A stretch of 64,000 nucleotides of DNA from Pseudomonas paraversuta (GTDB lineage Bacteria > Pseudomonadota > Gammaproteobacteria > Pseudomonadales > Pseudomonadaceae): assembly GCF_904063065.1 (NCBI RefSeq), contig NZ_CAJFCL010000008.1, forward strand, positions 124,001-188,000, written 5' to 3'. Made by a program: the position numbers and the translations under genes. How positions within the stretch are numbered: position 1 is the stretch's first letter; each line of letters starts with the position of its first letter. This document shows, piece after piece, positions 33,620 to 42,312 of this stretch. The notes under the pieces are model-generated. The model searched no databases and was not told the DNA's origin. It worked only from the letters and a program-made list of their open reading frames with translations.

Positions 33620-34099
33620 ATGAAAAGCCTGGTCGACCATCTAAGCCAATACGCCGCTTATCACCGTGACCCGCGCAATATCGTCAGCCATTTCATTGGT
33701 ATCCCGCTGATCGTGGTGGCTGTTGCGGTGTTGTTGTCGCGACCGCAATGGGCAGGGGTTTCTCCCGCGGTGCTGCTGATGCTGGGGGCGGCGGTGTTTT
33801 ACTTGCGCCTGGAGCTGCGCCTGGGGCTGCTGATGACGCTGCTGTTGGGTCTTGCCGTATGGCTGGGGCACAGCCTGGCGGCGCTGAGTACAGGCGCGTG
33901 GCTGGGCTGGGGGGTTGGCTTGTTTGTTGTCGGCTGGGGGATTCAGTTCGTCGGGCATTACTACGAAGGGCGTAAACCGGCGTTTATCGATGACGTGACC
34001 GGGCTGATCGTGGGGCCGCTGTTTGTGGTGGTGGAGCTGGGCTTTTTGCTGGGCTGGCGCGGGGATTTAAAGCGCGAGATCGAGGCGCGGCAGGTTTGA
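33620..34099 (+). CDS. Mpo1-like (DUF962) membrane protein
   Basis: 159 residues with four or five hydrophobic segments, about 22-42, 48-62, 68-85, 90-112 and 125-145. Conserved histidines are placed as in yeast Mpo1, a Fe(II) dioxygenase of 2-hydroxy fatty acids: YAAYHRDPRNIVSHFIGIP at 11-29 and QFVGHYYEGRKPAF near 110. The family has no proved role in Pseudomonas. Divergent from the hydrolase gene and followed by a REP element. Confidence 0.82.
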   Translation: MKSLVDHLSQYAAYHRDPRNIVSHFIGIPLIVVAVAVLLSRPQWAGVSPAVLLMLGAAVFYLRLELRLGLLMTLLLGLAVWLGHSLAALSTGAWLGWGVGLFVVGWGIQFVGHYYEGRKPAFIDDVTGLIVGPLFVVVELGFLLGWRGDLKREIEARQV

Positions 34100-34100
34100 C

Positions 34101-34158
34101 TGTGTGGGAGCCCGCTTGCTGGCGATGGCTGCATCGCTGGCAAGCCAGCTCCCACAGC
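34101..34158. repeat. REP palindrome, GTGGGAGC type
   Basis: TGTGGGAGCCCGCTTGCTGG with CGATG pairs with CATCG and CTGGCAAGCCAGCTCCCACA. Between the convergent Mpo1-like and phosphatase genes. Confidence 0.85.
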
Positions 34159-34164
34159 CTTTTG

Positions 34165-34812
34165 TCAGCCTTTGAATGCCTGATGCAGCTGGGCCAGCGT
34201 CTCAAAGTGGTATTTGGGGGCGAACGAATTCAGCTCTTCAAAGCTGCCAAAACCATAGCCCACGGCTGCCGCGTCCATGCCGTTGTCCCGGGCACCGATC
34301 AGGTCATGCTTGCGGTCGCCGATCATCAGGGTCTGGGTCGGGTCCAGCCCTTGCTCCTGCATCAAATGGGCAATCAGCTCGACCTTGTTGGTGCGGGTGC
34401 CGTCCAGTTCGCTGCCGTAGATCACTTTGAAGTGTTTGGCGAAATCAAAATGCCGGGCGATTTCCCGCGCGTAGACGTGGGGTTTGGACGTCGCGATAAA
34501 CAGCTGGCGGCCCTGCCCTTGCAGCTCTTCAAGCAGCTGCTGCACGCCGTCGAAGACGTGGTTTTCATACAGGCCGGTGACCGCAAAACGCTCGCGATAG
34601 AAGCCCATCGCTTCCCACGCCCGAGCCTCGTCAAAGCCATAGGTGGCCATGAACTGTTGCAGCAGGGGCGGGCCGATGAAGTGTTCGAGTTTGCTCAGGT
34701 CGGGCTCATCAATGCCCATTTTGCCCAGGCCAAACTGGATCGAACGGGTGATGCCTTCACGCGGGTCGGTCAGGGTGCCGTCGAGGTCGAACAAAACGTT
34801 TTGGTAATGCAT
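34165..34812 (-). CDS. HAD hydrolase, phosphoglycolate phosphatase-like
   Basis: 215 residues. Motif I FDLDGTLTD (8-16) has both catalytic aspartates, motif II is FIATSKP, and motif IV GDRKHDLIGARDNGM. The cap domain is of the four-helix C1 type, with IGPPLLQQFMATYGF near 67-80. These fit the Gph/PgmB branch of HAD enzymes, but the GDRKHD form is that of the 5'-nucleotidase-like members, so phosphoglycolate as substrate is not certain. 22 bp downstream of the carbonic anhydrase gene, same strand. Confidence 0.82.
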   Translation of the reverse strand: MHYQNVLFDLDGTLTDPREGITRSIQFGLGKMGIDEPDLSKLEHFIGPPLLQQFMATYGFDEARAWEAMGFYRERFAVTGLYENHVFDGVQQLLEELQGQGRQLFIATSKPHVYAREIARHFDFAKHFKVIYGSELDGTRTNKVELIAHLMQEQGLDPTQTLMIGDRKHDLIGARDNGMDAAAVGYGFGSFEELNSFAPKYHFETLAQLHQAFKG

Positions 34813-34834
34813 GCAGGGCTCCAGAATGGTGAGC

Positions 34835-35383
34835 TTAAACCGGCCGGTCGTAGCCTTCGGCCAGGTGCTGGTCTTTGAGTTTTACGTAGTTGCCGGCGCT
34901 GTAAGTGAAGAAGGCCTGTTCTTTTTCGGTCAGTTCGCGCACTTGCCTGACCGGGCTGCCGACATACAGAAAGCCGCTGGCCAGACGTTTGCCCGGGGGA
35001 ACCAGGCTGCCGGCACCGACTATTACCTGGTCTTCGATGATGGCGCCGTCCATGACGATGCTGCCCATGCCGATCAGGATACGGCTGCCCACGGTACAGC
35101 CATGCAGCATGACTTTGTGCGCGATGGTCACGTCATCGCCGATCAACAGCGGGAAACCGTCCGGATTAAAGGGCCCGGCGTGGGTGATGTGGAGCACGCA
35201 GCCGTCCTGCACGCTGGTGCGCGCGCCGATGCGGATGCGGTGCATGTCGCCGCGGATGACGGTCAGCGGCCAGACAGAGCTGTCGGCGCCGATCTCGACA
35301 TCGCCGATCACCACCGCCGAGCGATCGACAAAGGCGCGCTCGCCCAGGGTCGGTGTGTGCTGCTGGAACGGACGAATGGACAC
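34835..35383 (-). CDS. Gamma-carbonic anhydrase family protein
   Basis: 182 residues forming a left-handed beta-helix of hexapeptide repeats (VIGDVEIGADSSVWP, VIRGDMHRIRIGARTSVQDG and so on). Zinc-ligand histidines are in HITH (65-68), His89 and His94 (TIAHKVMLHGC). Related to YrdA and PaaY; some members hydrate CO2, others act on CoA thioesters, so the reaction is uncertain. Equivalent to PA0066, with phosphatase PA0065 downstream and prlC PA0067 divergent, as here. Confidence 0.9.
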   Translation of the reverse strand: MSIRPFQQHTPTLGERAFVDRSAVVIGDVEIGADSSVWPLTVIRGDMHRIRIGARTSVQDGCVLHITHAGPFNPDGFPLLIGDDVTIAHKVMLHGCTVGSRILIGMGSIVMDGAIIEDQVIVGAGSLVPPGKRLASGFLYVGSPVRQVRELTEKEQAFFTYSAGNYVKLKDQHLAEGYDRPV

Positions 35384-35485
35384 AAATTGCTTCCTTCTTT
35401 AGCAGTGATAGGGCGTAGCAGTGCTGCGGTCTGCAGCGATTGTAATTAAGATGGCCCAATGTTTCTTCAAGCCAAGGTGCCTAAC

Positions 35486-37537
35486 GTGAGCGAGAACAAC
35501 CCTCTTTTGCAGCCCTACGACCTGCCGCCGTTCTCGGCGATCCGTCCTGAGCACGTACAGCCGGCCATCGAGCAGATCCTCGCCGACAACCGCGCCGGCA
35601 TTCAAAAAATCCTCGCCGACCAGGGTCAGAAGCCGACATGGGCCGGCCTGGTATTGGCGATGGATGAGTTGAACGACAGACTGGGCGCCGCCTGGAGCCC
35701 GGTCAGCCACCTGAATGCGGTATGCAACAGCGCCGAACTGCGCGAAGCCTACGAGGCCTGCTTGCCTGCATTGAGCGCCTATTCGACCGAGATGGGCCAG
35801 AACCGCGAACTGTTCCAGGCCTTCGAAGCCCTGGCCCACAGCCCGCAAGTAGCGGACTTCGACCAGGCACAAAAAACCATTCTCGAGCATTCGCTGCGTG
35901 ACTTCCGCCTGTCGGGTATCGATCTGCCGCCAGCCGAGCAAAAGCGCTACGCCGAGGTGCAGAGCAAGCTGTCGGAGCTGGGCAGCAAGTTTTCCAACCA
36001 GCTGCTGGACGCGACCCAGGCCTGGACCAAGCACATCACCGACGAAGCTGCGCTGGCGGGCCTGACAGAGTCGGCCAAGGCGCAAATGGCGGCAGCCGCC
36101 CAGGCCAAAGGCCTCGACGGCTGGCTGATCAGCCTGGAATTCCCGAGCTACTTCCCGGTCATGACCTACGCCGAAGATCGCGCCCTGCGTGAAGAAGTCT
36201 ATGCCGCGTACTGCACCCGTGCCTCGGACCAGGGCCCGAATGCGGGCAAGTTCGACAACGGCCCGGTGATGGAAGAAATCCTCGACCTGCGCCAGGAACT
36301 GGCCCGGCTCCTGGGTTTTGCCAGCTTTGCCGAGCTGAGCCTGGCCACCAAAATGGCTGAAACCCCGGATCAGGTGCTGACCTTCCTGCGGGATCTGGCC
36401 AAGCGCAGCAAGCCATTTGCCGTCCGCGATCTGCAGCAGTTGCAGGCCTATGCTGCCGAGCAGGGTTGCCCGGAGCTGAAAAGCTGGGACAGCGGGTTCT
36501 TTGGCGAAAAGTTGCGCGAGCAGCGTTACAGCGTGTCCCAGGAAGCACTGCGGGTTTACTTCCCGATCGACAAGGTACTGGGCGGCCTGTTTGCCATTGT
36601 GCAGAAGCTGTACGGCATCGAAATCGCTGAAATCAAGGGCTTTGATACCTGGCACCCGGACGTTCGACTGTTCGAAATCAAGGAAAACGGCCAGCACATC
36701 GGGCGTTTCTTCTTTGACCTCTATGCCCGCGCCAACAAGCGTGGCGGTGCATGGATGGACGGCGCTCGTGATCGCCGCCGCACAGCTGCCGGCACCCTGC
36801 AAAACCCGGTGGCCAACCTGGTGTGCAACTTCACGCCGGCGGTTGCGGGCAAGCCTGCGTTGCTGACCCACGATGAAGTCACCACGTTGTTCCACGAATT
36901 TGGTCACGGCCTGCACCACATGCTGACCGAGATCGAGCACGCGGGCGTGTCCGGTATCAACGGCGTGGCCTGGGATGCGGTCGAGTTGCCGAGCCAGTTC
37001 ATGGAAAACTGGTGCTGGGAACCTGAAGGCCTGGCGCTGATTTCCGGTCACTACGAAACCGGCGAAGCCCTGCCCAAAGACCTGCTGGACAAGATGCTCG
37101 CGGCCAAGAACTTCCAGTCCGGGCTGATGATGGTTCGCCAGCTGGAATTCTCGCTGTTCGACTTCGAATTGCACGCCACCCATGGTGACGGGCGCAGTGT
37201 GGCGCAGGTGCTGGACGGTATCCGCGACGAAGTGTCGGTCATGCGTCCGCCGGCCTACAACCGCTTCCCCAACAGCTTTGCGCATATCTTTGCCGGCGGT
37301 TACGCGGCGGGTTATTACAGCTACAAATGGGCTGAAGTGCTGTCGGCGGATGCTTTCTCGCGCTTTGAAGAAGAAGGCGTGTTCAACCCGCAAACCGGCA
37401 AGGCTTTCCGTCAGGCGATTCTGGCCCGGGGCGGTTCGCTGGCACCGATGGAGTTGTTCAAGGACTTCCGTGGTCGTGAGCCTTCGATCGACGCGTTATT
37501 GCGTCACAGCGGTCTGACCGAGGACGCGGCAGCATGA
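35486..37537 (+). CDS. prlC: Oligopeptidase A
   Basis: Cytoplasmic M3 zinc metallopeptidase that degrades short peptides such as cleaved signal peptides. 683 residues from GTG 35486, which has AAGGTG 6 bases upstream and gives VSENNPLLQ as N-terminus; an ATG at 35459 would add nine residues but has a poor ribosome site. The active site HEFGH is at 470-474 (LFHEFGHGLHH), with the third ligand in the helix around ENWCWEPEGL. Overlaps the next gene by 4 bp. Confidence 0.93.
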   Translation: MSENNPLLQPYDLPPFSAIRPEHVQPAIEQILADNRAGIQKILADQGQKPTWAGLVLAMDELNDRLGAAWSPVSHLNAVCNSAELREAYEACLPALSAYSTEMGQNRELFQAFEALAHSPQVADFDQAQKTILEHSLRDFRLSGIDLPPAEQKRYAEVQSKLSELGSKFSNQLLDATQAWTKHITDEAALAGLTESAKAQMAAAAQAKGLDGWLISLEFPSYFPVMTYAEDRALREEVYAAYCTRASDQGPNAGKFDNGPVMEEILDLRQELARLLGFASFAELSLATKMAETPDQVLTFLRDLAKRSKPFAVRDLQQLQAYAAEQGCPELKSWDSGFFGEKLREQRYSVSQEALRVYFPIDKVLGGLFAIVQKLYGIEIAEIKGFDTWHPDVRLFEIKENGQHIGRFFFDLYARANKRGGAWMDGARDRRRTAAGTLQNPVANLVCNFTPAVAGKPALLTHDEVTTLFHEFGHGLHHMLTEIEHAGVSGINGVAWDAVELPSQFMENWCWEPEGLALISGHYETGEALPKDLLDKMLAAKNFQSGLMMVRQLEFSLFDFELHATHGDGRSVAQVLDGIRDEVSVMRPPAYNRFPNSFAHIFAGGYAAGYYSYKWAEVLSADAFSRFEEEGVFNPQTGKAFRQAILARGGSLAPMELFKDFRGREPSIDALLRHSGLTEDAAA

Positions 37538-37815
37538 GTGACACACCGGTGAACGTGACCAAAAAACGCTTTATCGCCGGGGCTGTCTGCCCGGCGTGCA
37601 GCGAGCCTGACAAGTTGATGATGTGGAACGAAGATGACGTACCGCACCGCGAATGCGTGGCCTGCGGTTATTCGGACACGTTGAATGAACAAGGCCTGTC
37701 GGTGCCCAAGGAATTGGGTACGCGGGTGAATGTTTCAGCCCTGAAAAAAGCCCCGGACCCCAAAGTCCAGGCCGTTCAGTTTTTTCCGAATCCGAAGCTG
37801 AAAAAACCGGAATAA
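37534..37815 (+). CDS. yheV: YheV family zinc-ribbon protein
   Basis: 93 residues. Two CxxC knuckles, CPAC (19-22) and CVAC (41-44), form a zinc ribbon; the C-terminal third is basic and proline-rich, ending FFPNPKLKKPE. Start overlaps the prlC stop (ATGA), so the two are translated together, the same pairing as in PAO1 (PA0067-PA0068). Function unknown. Confidence 0.9.
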   Translation: MSDTPVNVTKKRFIAGAVCPACSEPDKLMMWNEDDVPHRECVACGYSDTLNEQGLSVPKELGTRVNVSALKKAPDPKVQAVQFFPNPKLKKPE

Positions 37816-37822
37816 AACACCC

Positions 37823-37848
37823 GCAGGAGCGAGCAAGCTCGCTCCTGC
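37823..37848. repeat. REP unit, perfect palindrome
   Basis: GCAGGAGCGAGC, loop AA, GCTCGCTCCTGC. The tightest REP in the window, between the convergent yheV and cysA; a likely transcript-end hairpin though without a T-run. Confidence 0.9.
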
Positions 37849-37862
37849 AACAGGTGTTGCTG

Positions 37863-38843
37863 TCAGCCCTTCTGCCATACCTTCGGCTTGAAGAACAACG
37901 TCTGGCCACGGGCCAGATCGGTCAGGCTGTCGTGGTCCTTGACCACTTCAACTTCGATCAGCTCGCTTTGCCCTTCAACTTTCAACGTCACCCGGGTGGT
38001 CGCACCCAACGGGCGGATGTCGCGTACCTCGGCACCATGGTGGTCTTCGAGTTCATGCCGCGACAGCGACACTTCGTGCGGGCGGAACAGCAGGTGCTGG
38101 TCTTCACCGACATGCAGGCGGTTGGAGTCGCCCAGAAAGTGGTACACGAAATCGCTGGCCGGGTTTTCGTAGACTTCGCCCGGTGAGCCGATCTGCTCGA
38201 TCACACCCTTGTTCATGACCACGATGCGGTCGGCGACTTCCATCGCTTCTTCCTGGTCGTGGGTCACGAATACCGAGGTCAGGTTGATGTCTTCGTGCAG
38301 GCGTGCCAACCAGCGGCGCAGCTCTTTACGGACCTTGGCATCAAGCGCGCCGAACGGTTCGTCCAGCAACAGCACCTTGGGCTCTACGGCCAGGGCGCGG
38401 GCCAGGGCGATACGCTGGCGCTGACCACCGGACAATTGCTCCGGGTAACGATCCGACAACCAGTCCAGTTGCACCATGTTCAGCAGTTCATGAACTTTTT
38501 CGGCGATGCGGGTTTCACTCGGGCGCTCTTTTTTCGGCTTCATGCGCAGGCCGAAGGCGACGTTGTCGAACACCGTCATGTGGCGGAACAGGGCGTAATG
38601 CTGGAACACGAAACCGACGTTGCGATCGCGTACATCGTGGCCCGAGACGTCTTCACCGTGGAACACGATGTTGCCTTCGTCCGGAGTTTCCAGGCCTGCG
38701 ATGATGCGCAGCAAGGTGGTTTTGCCACAGCCGGACGGGCCGAGCAGGGCCACCAGTTCGCCGCTGTGAATGTCCAGGTTGATACTGTTCAGGGCCTTGA
38801 AGGCATTGAAGTTCTTGCTGACGTTACGGACTTCGATCGACAT
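37863..38843 (-). CDS. cysA: Sulfate/thiosulfate ABC transporter ATP-binding protein
   Basis: ATPase of the sulfate importer. 326 residues: Walker A GPSGCGKTT (35-43), signature LSGGQRQR, Walker B VLLLDEPFGALD, switch THDQEEAMEVADR, and a C-terminal TOBE-like regulatory domain (about 240-326). Three bases after cysW, the last gene of oscA-sbp-cysT-cysW-cysA. CysA subunits assemble with CysTW. Confidence 0.97.
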   Translation of the reverse strand: MSIEVRNVSKNFNAFKALNSINLDIHSGELVALLGPSGCGKTTLLRIIAGLETPDEGNIVFHGEDVSGHDVRDRNVGFVFQHYALFRHMTVFDNVAFGLRMKPKKERPSETRIAEKVHELLNMVQLDWLSDRYPEQLSGGQRQRIALARALAVEPKVLLLDEPFGALDAKVRKELRRWLARLHEDINLTSVFVTHDQEEAMEVADRIVVMNKGVIEQIGSPGEVYENPASDFVYHFLGDSNRLHVGEDQHLLFRPHEVSLSRHELEDHHGAEVRDIRPLGATTRVTLKVEGQSELIEVEVVKDHDSLTDLARGQTLFFKPKVWQKG

Positions 38844-38846
38844 GGT

Positions 38847-39719
38847 TTATTCCTCCGCGGCGCTGGCGCGCAGGCGGTTAATACGGGATTCGCTCCACTG
38901 CTTGAGCAGCAGGATGAAGAGCGCCAGGATCAGCAACAGGGTGGCCACAGCGAAGGCGGCAACGTGGTTGTACTCGTTGTAGAGGATCTCGACGTGCAGC
39001 GGCAGAGTGTTGGTCACCCCGCGAATGTGCCCGGAAACCACCGACACCGCGCCAAATTCGCCCATCGCCCGTGCAGTACACAGCACCACACCGTAGATCA
39101 GGCCCCATTTGATATTGGGCACCGTGACGTGCCAGAACATCTGCCAGCCATTGGCGCCCAGCAGGCGTGCGGCTTCTTCTTCCTGCGTGCCCTGCTCCTG
39201 CATCAGCGGGATCAGCTCACGGGCGACGAAGGGCACGGTGACGAAGATGGTTGCCAGCACAATACCCGGCAGCGCGAAGACGATCTGGATGTCGTGGTCC
39301 TGCAGCCATGGGCCCAGGAAGCCCTGGGCGCCGAACATCAGCACGTAGACCAGACCGGCGATGACCGGCGATACCGAGAACGGCAGGTCGATCAGGGTGA
39401 CCAGGATGCTTTTGCCGCGGAAGCTGTATTTGCTCACGCACCAGGCTGCGCTGACGCCGAACACCACGTTCAGCGGTACCGAAATCACCACCGCAATGAT
39501 GGTCAGCTTGAGTGCCGACAGGGCGTCGGGTTCGAGAATGGCGTCGAAGAACGTGCCGACGCCCATTTTCAAACCCTGGGACACCACGATCAGCAGTGGC
39601 AGCAACAGGAACAGGGTGAAAAACAGCCAGCCGAAGCCGATCAGCAGGCGCCGCGACAGCGGGCTGCCACGGCGGGCGGCGTTGGCTACGGTCGAGGCGC
39701 TCAGTGTTGAATTGGACAT
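38847..39719 (-). CDS. cysW: Sulfate ABC transporter permease CysW
   Basis: Inner-membrane permease subunit, 290 residues, six membrane helices. The permease EAA loop is EEEAARLLGANGWQMFWHVTVPNIKWGLIYG, where it docks on CysA. WPGxx-type N-terminus SRRLLIGFGWLFFTLFLLLPLLIV. Thirteen bases from cysT and three from cysA, so part of one operon. Confidence 0.96.
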   Translation of the reverse strand: MSNSTLSASTVANAARRGSPLSRRLLIGFGWLFFTLFLLLPLLIVVSQGLKMGVGTFFDAILEPDALSALKLTIIAVVISVPLNVVFGVSAAWCVSKYSFRGKSILVTLIDLPFSVSPVIAGLVYVLMFGAQGFLGPWLQDHDIQIVFALPGIVLATIFVTVPFVARELIPLMQEQGTQEEEAARLLGANGWQMFWHVTVPNIKWGLIYGVVLCTARAMGEFGAVSVVSGHIRGVTNTLPLHVEILYNEYNHVAAFAVATLLLILALFILLLKQWSESRINRLRASAAEE

Positions 39720-39732
39720 GGTCAGGCCTCCT

Positions 39733-40551
39733 TCACGGTTTTTCGATGCGCCGCTGAATCAAATTGATCACCAGCAGCAAAATGAAGGAAACCACCAGCA
39801 TCATCACGCCAATGGCTGTGGCACCGGTGTAGTCGTATTGGTCCAGCTTGACCATGATCAGCAGCGGCAAAATTTCAGTTTTGAACGGCATGTTGCCGGC
39901 GATGAAAATCACCGAGCCGTACTCGCCGACGCCACGGGCAAAGGCCAGGGCAAAACCGGTCAACCAGGCCGGCAACAAGGCCGGTACCAGAATGTAGCGG
40001 AACACTTGCAGAGGCTTGGCCCCCAGGCAGGCGGCGGCTTCTTCGATTTCACGGGGGATATCGGCCAGCACCGGCTGCACGGTACGCACCACAAACGGCA
40101 AGGTGACGAAGGTCAGTGCCAGGGTGATACCCATCGGGGTGTAAGCGATTTTGAAGCCCAGGTCGGCAGCGAACTGGCCGATCCAGCCGTTGGGGGCATA
40201 CAGCGCAGTCAGGGCAATACCCGCTACGGCAGTCGGCAGGGCAAATGGAAGGTCGATCATGGCATCGATGACCTTGCGCCCGGGGAAGGTGTAGCGCACC
40301 AGGATCCAGGCCAGCACAGTGCCGATTACACCGTTGATGATCGCGGCAAAGAAGGCCGTACCAAAGCTCAGCTGCAATGCAGCCAGCACTCTGGGGGCGC
40401 TGATGATGGCCCAGAACTGGTCCCAGGTCAGTTGGGCGGCATGTACAAACATCGCCGCCAGTGGAATAAGCACGATGAGGCTGAGGTACACCAAGGTGTA
40501 ACCCAGCGTCAGCCCGAAGCCGGGTATGACGGGGGAGATACGACGCGACAT
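39733..40551 (-). CDS. cysT: Sulfate ABC transporter permease CysT
   Basis: Partner permease of CysW, 272 residues, six helices. EAA loop EIEEAAACLGAKPLQVFRYILVPALLPAWLTGFALAFARGVGEYGSVIFIAGN. The N-terminus SPVIPGFGLTLGYTLVYLSLIVLIPL is typical. Also called cysU. Separated from sbp by 90 bp that contain a short hairpin. Confidence 0.96.
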   Translation of the reverse strand: MSRRISPVIPGFGLTLGYTLVYLSLIVLIPLAAMFVHAAQLTWDQFWAIISAPRVLAALQLSFGTAFFAAIINGVIGTVLAWILVRYTFPGRKVIDAMIDLPFALPTAVAGIALTALYAPNGWIGQFAADLGFKIAYTPMGITLALTFVTLPFVVRTVQPVLADIPREIEEAAACLGAKPLQVFRYILVPALLPAWLTGFALAFARGVGEYGSVIFIAGNMPFKTEILPLLIMVKLDQYDYTGATAIGVMMLVVSFILLLVINLIQRRIEKP

Positions 40552-40573
40552 AAAAGTCCTTGGTTAACGCACG

Positions 40574-40598
40574 AAGCCCGCAAACCGATTGCGGGCTT
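40574..40598. other. Hairpin between sbp and cysT
   Basis: AAGCCCGCA (40574-40582) pairs with TGCGGGCTT (40590-40598). No T-run follows on either strand, so it is more likely an mRNA 3' stabiliser or partial block that keeps sbp expression above cysTWA than a full terminator. That role is inference. Confidence 0.45.
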
Positions 40599-40641
40599 AA
40601 TGTTCTAGCTTTCAGCGAGGCTAACGCCCCGCTCCCACAGG

Positions 40642-41655
40642 TTATTGCGCCTGGTAGATCTGGTCGAACACGCCACCGTCATTGAAAAATTTCGGTTGCG
40701 CAGTCTTCCAGCCGCCGAAGTCTTTGTCGATAGTCACCAGTTCCAGTTTCGGAAACTGCGCGGCGTATTTGGCAGCGACTTTTTCGTCACGGGGACGGTA
40801 GAAGTTCTTCGCTGCTATTTCCTGACCTGCCGGGCTGTACAGGTGCTCGAGGTACGCTTTGGCGATCTCGGCATTGCCTTTTTTGTCGGCGTTTTTGTCG
40901 ACTACAGCTACTGGCGGTTCGGCCAGAATCGACAGTGAAGGTACGACGATGTCGAACTTGTCAGCGCCGCCATCTTCTTTCAGGGCCAGGAAAGCTTCGT
41001 TTTCCCACGCCAGTAGTACGTCGCCCTGACCGTTGTTGACGAAGGTGATGGTCGACCCACGTGCACCGGTATCCAGCACCGGTACGTGTTTGAACAATGT
41101 TTTCAGGTATTGCTTGGCTTTTTCCTCGTCGCCACCGTTGGCTTTAAGGCCATAGGCATAGGCTGCAAGGAAGTTCCAGCGTGCGCCGCCGCTGGTTTTA
41201 GGGTTCGGGGTAATCACCGACACCCCGTCTTTGGTCAAATCAGCCCAGTCCTTGATCCCTTTAGGGTTGCCCTTGCGCACCAGGAACACGATGGTCGAGG
41301 TGTAAGGGGTGCTGGCATCCGGCAGGCGGGTTTGCCAGTTTTCCGGCAGGGAGCCTTTATTCAGTTTGGCGATTTCGTCGATGTCACCGGCCAGGGCCAG
41401 GGTCACTACGTCGGCACGCAGGCCATCGATGACGCCGCGCGCCTGTTTGCCCGAGCCGCCATGGGATTGCTGGATTTTGACGTTATCGCCGGGATGGCTG
41501 GCTTTCCAGAAATTGGTGAATTCGGCGTTGTAATCCTGGTACAGCTCACGGGTCGGATCGTAGGAAACGTTGAGCAATTCGTAATCTTTGGCCACAGCGG
41601 AGCCAGCAAAAATGGCACTGGCCAGCGCGGCCAAAGCGTAACGGCGTAGGGACAT
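40642..41655 (-). CDS. sbp: Periplasmic sulfate-binding protein
   Basis: Captures sulfate for the CysTWA importer. 337 residues with a signal peptide cleaved near AVA-KD (22). Family motifs: LLNVSYDPTRELYQDYNAEF (27-46), QQSHGGSGKQARGVIDGLRADVVTLA, and NPKTSGGARWNFLAAYAYG, which line the sulfate pocket. 68 bp after oscA; expected to be induced by sulfur limitation through CysB. Confidence 0.96.
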   Translation of the reverse strand: MSLRRYALAALASAIFAGSAVAKDYELLNVSYDPTRELYQDYNAEFTNFWKASHPGDNVKIQQSHGGSGKQARGVIDGLRADVVTLALAGDIDEIAKLNKGSLPENWQTRLPDASTPYTSTIVFLVRKGNPKGIKDWADLTKDGVSVITPNPKTSGGARWNFLAAYAYGLKANGGDEEKAKQYLKTLFKHVPVLDTGARGSTITFVNNGQGDVLLAWENEAFLALKEDGGADKFDIVVPSLSILAEPPVAVVDKNADKKGNAEIAKAYLEHLYSPAGQEIAAKNFYRPRDEKVAAKYAAQFPKLELVTIDKDFGGWKTAQPKFFNDGGVFDQIYQAQ

Positions 41656-41723
41656 AGGTGAGGCTCCAAAGCATGCGTTTTTAGTTTTTATAAGCGTACC
41701 CGGCTGAGTACGCGTTCAACGAT

Positions 41724-41906
41724 TCAGCTGGTTTTCTGGGTGGAGTTCTGCAGCCGGAATTTCTCTTTACGTTCGATTTGAACCACCTGAGCGTTGTGCA
41801 CGGTGATTTCCACAGCACCAAAGCGCAGGTCTCGAAGCGCGCTCTGGATTTCCCGCAGAATGGTGGCTTCGTCCTGACCGTCAACGCTACGCAGAGATGC
41901 GCTCAT
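41724..41906 (-). CDS. oscA: Sulfur starvation response protein OscA
   Basis: 60 residues, DUF2292 family. Sequence ILREIQSALRDLRFGAVEITVHNAQVVQIERKEKFRL covers the conserved core, a small beta-hairpin after a helix. In Pseudomonas, oscA precedes sbp and is needed for growth on organosulfur sources under stress such as chromate. It is the first gene of the sulfate uptake operon here, with a perfect palindrome 59 bp upstream of its start. Confidence 0.9.
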   Translation of the reverse strand: MSASLRSVDGQDEATILREIQSALRDLRFGAVEITVHNAQVVQIERKEKFRLQNSTQKTS

Positions 41907-42312
41907 GGTGTGCTCCTGAAAGATGGAATGGCTGGCGTGGGGGCAATAGTAGTGAGGCGGGGATATTCTTAAAAATACTATTTAAGAATGCTTATATAAC
42001 TGAAAACTCATTTCTCCCTGAATGCCCGGATAACGCTCGGCTGCAGGCGCGCGCTGGCGTGGCATAGGCACAAAGCTATTTGGTTGCAATGGCGGGCGGA
42101 TGCCGATGCGAGCAAGATTGCGCCTGCAGAGATTCGATTTGATCAGGCGCAAATGACGACTGCGACTACACTCCCAGAGCCTCGCCTGCGCGTCGACGCG
42201 AGGCAGGTACGACACGCTGCTTTACAAAGGTGGGAACTATCACTGGACAGCCAGCGACAGTGCGATCACTTTAGAGCGGAAGTCGTCTTTTCCTGCATAG
42301 TCTGGAGTCTTT
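41907..42312. promoter_or_regulatory. Intergenic region upstream of oscA, with palindromic operator candidate
   Basis: 406 bp between divergent oscA and the TIGR02647 gene. ATTCTTAAA (41965-41973) and TTTAAGAAT (41981-41989) form a perfect inverted repeat with a 7-bp AT-rich spacer, a candidate site for CysB or another sulfur regulator of the oscA-sbp-cysTWA operon. Further right, CCTCGC/GCGAGG (about 42179-42202) makes a GC-rich hairpin. No ORF here has family similarity that I recognise. Confidence 0.5.

Noticed and set aside
33326..33640. 104-codon minus-strand frame over the hydrolase start
   Set aside because: Overlaps two convincing divergent genes and their promoter gap, with no similarity to known proteins.
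35399..37393. Minus-strand open frame of 664 codons across prlC
   Set aside because: Antisense to a complete M3 peptidase with an intact HEFGH site.
6467..37848. Repeated GTAGGAGCGAGC units as a CRISPR or transposon-end set
   Set aside because: The units are palindromic, scattered singly between genes, and not evenly spaced with unique spacers; they are REP elements. No transposase gene is near.
41982..42215. 77-codon minus-strand frame upstream of oscA
   Set aside because: Arg/Pro-rich with no family match, and its 3' end covers the palindrome, so it is more likely control region.
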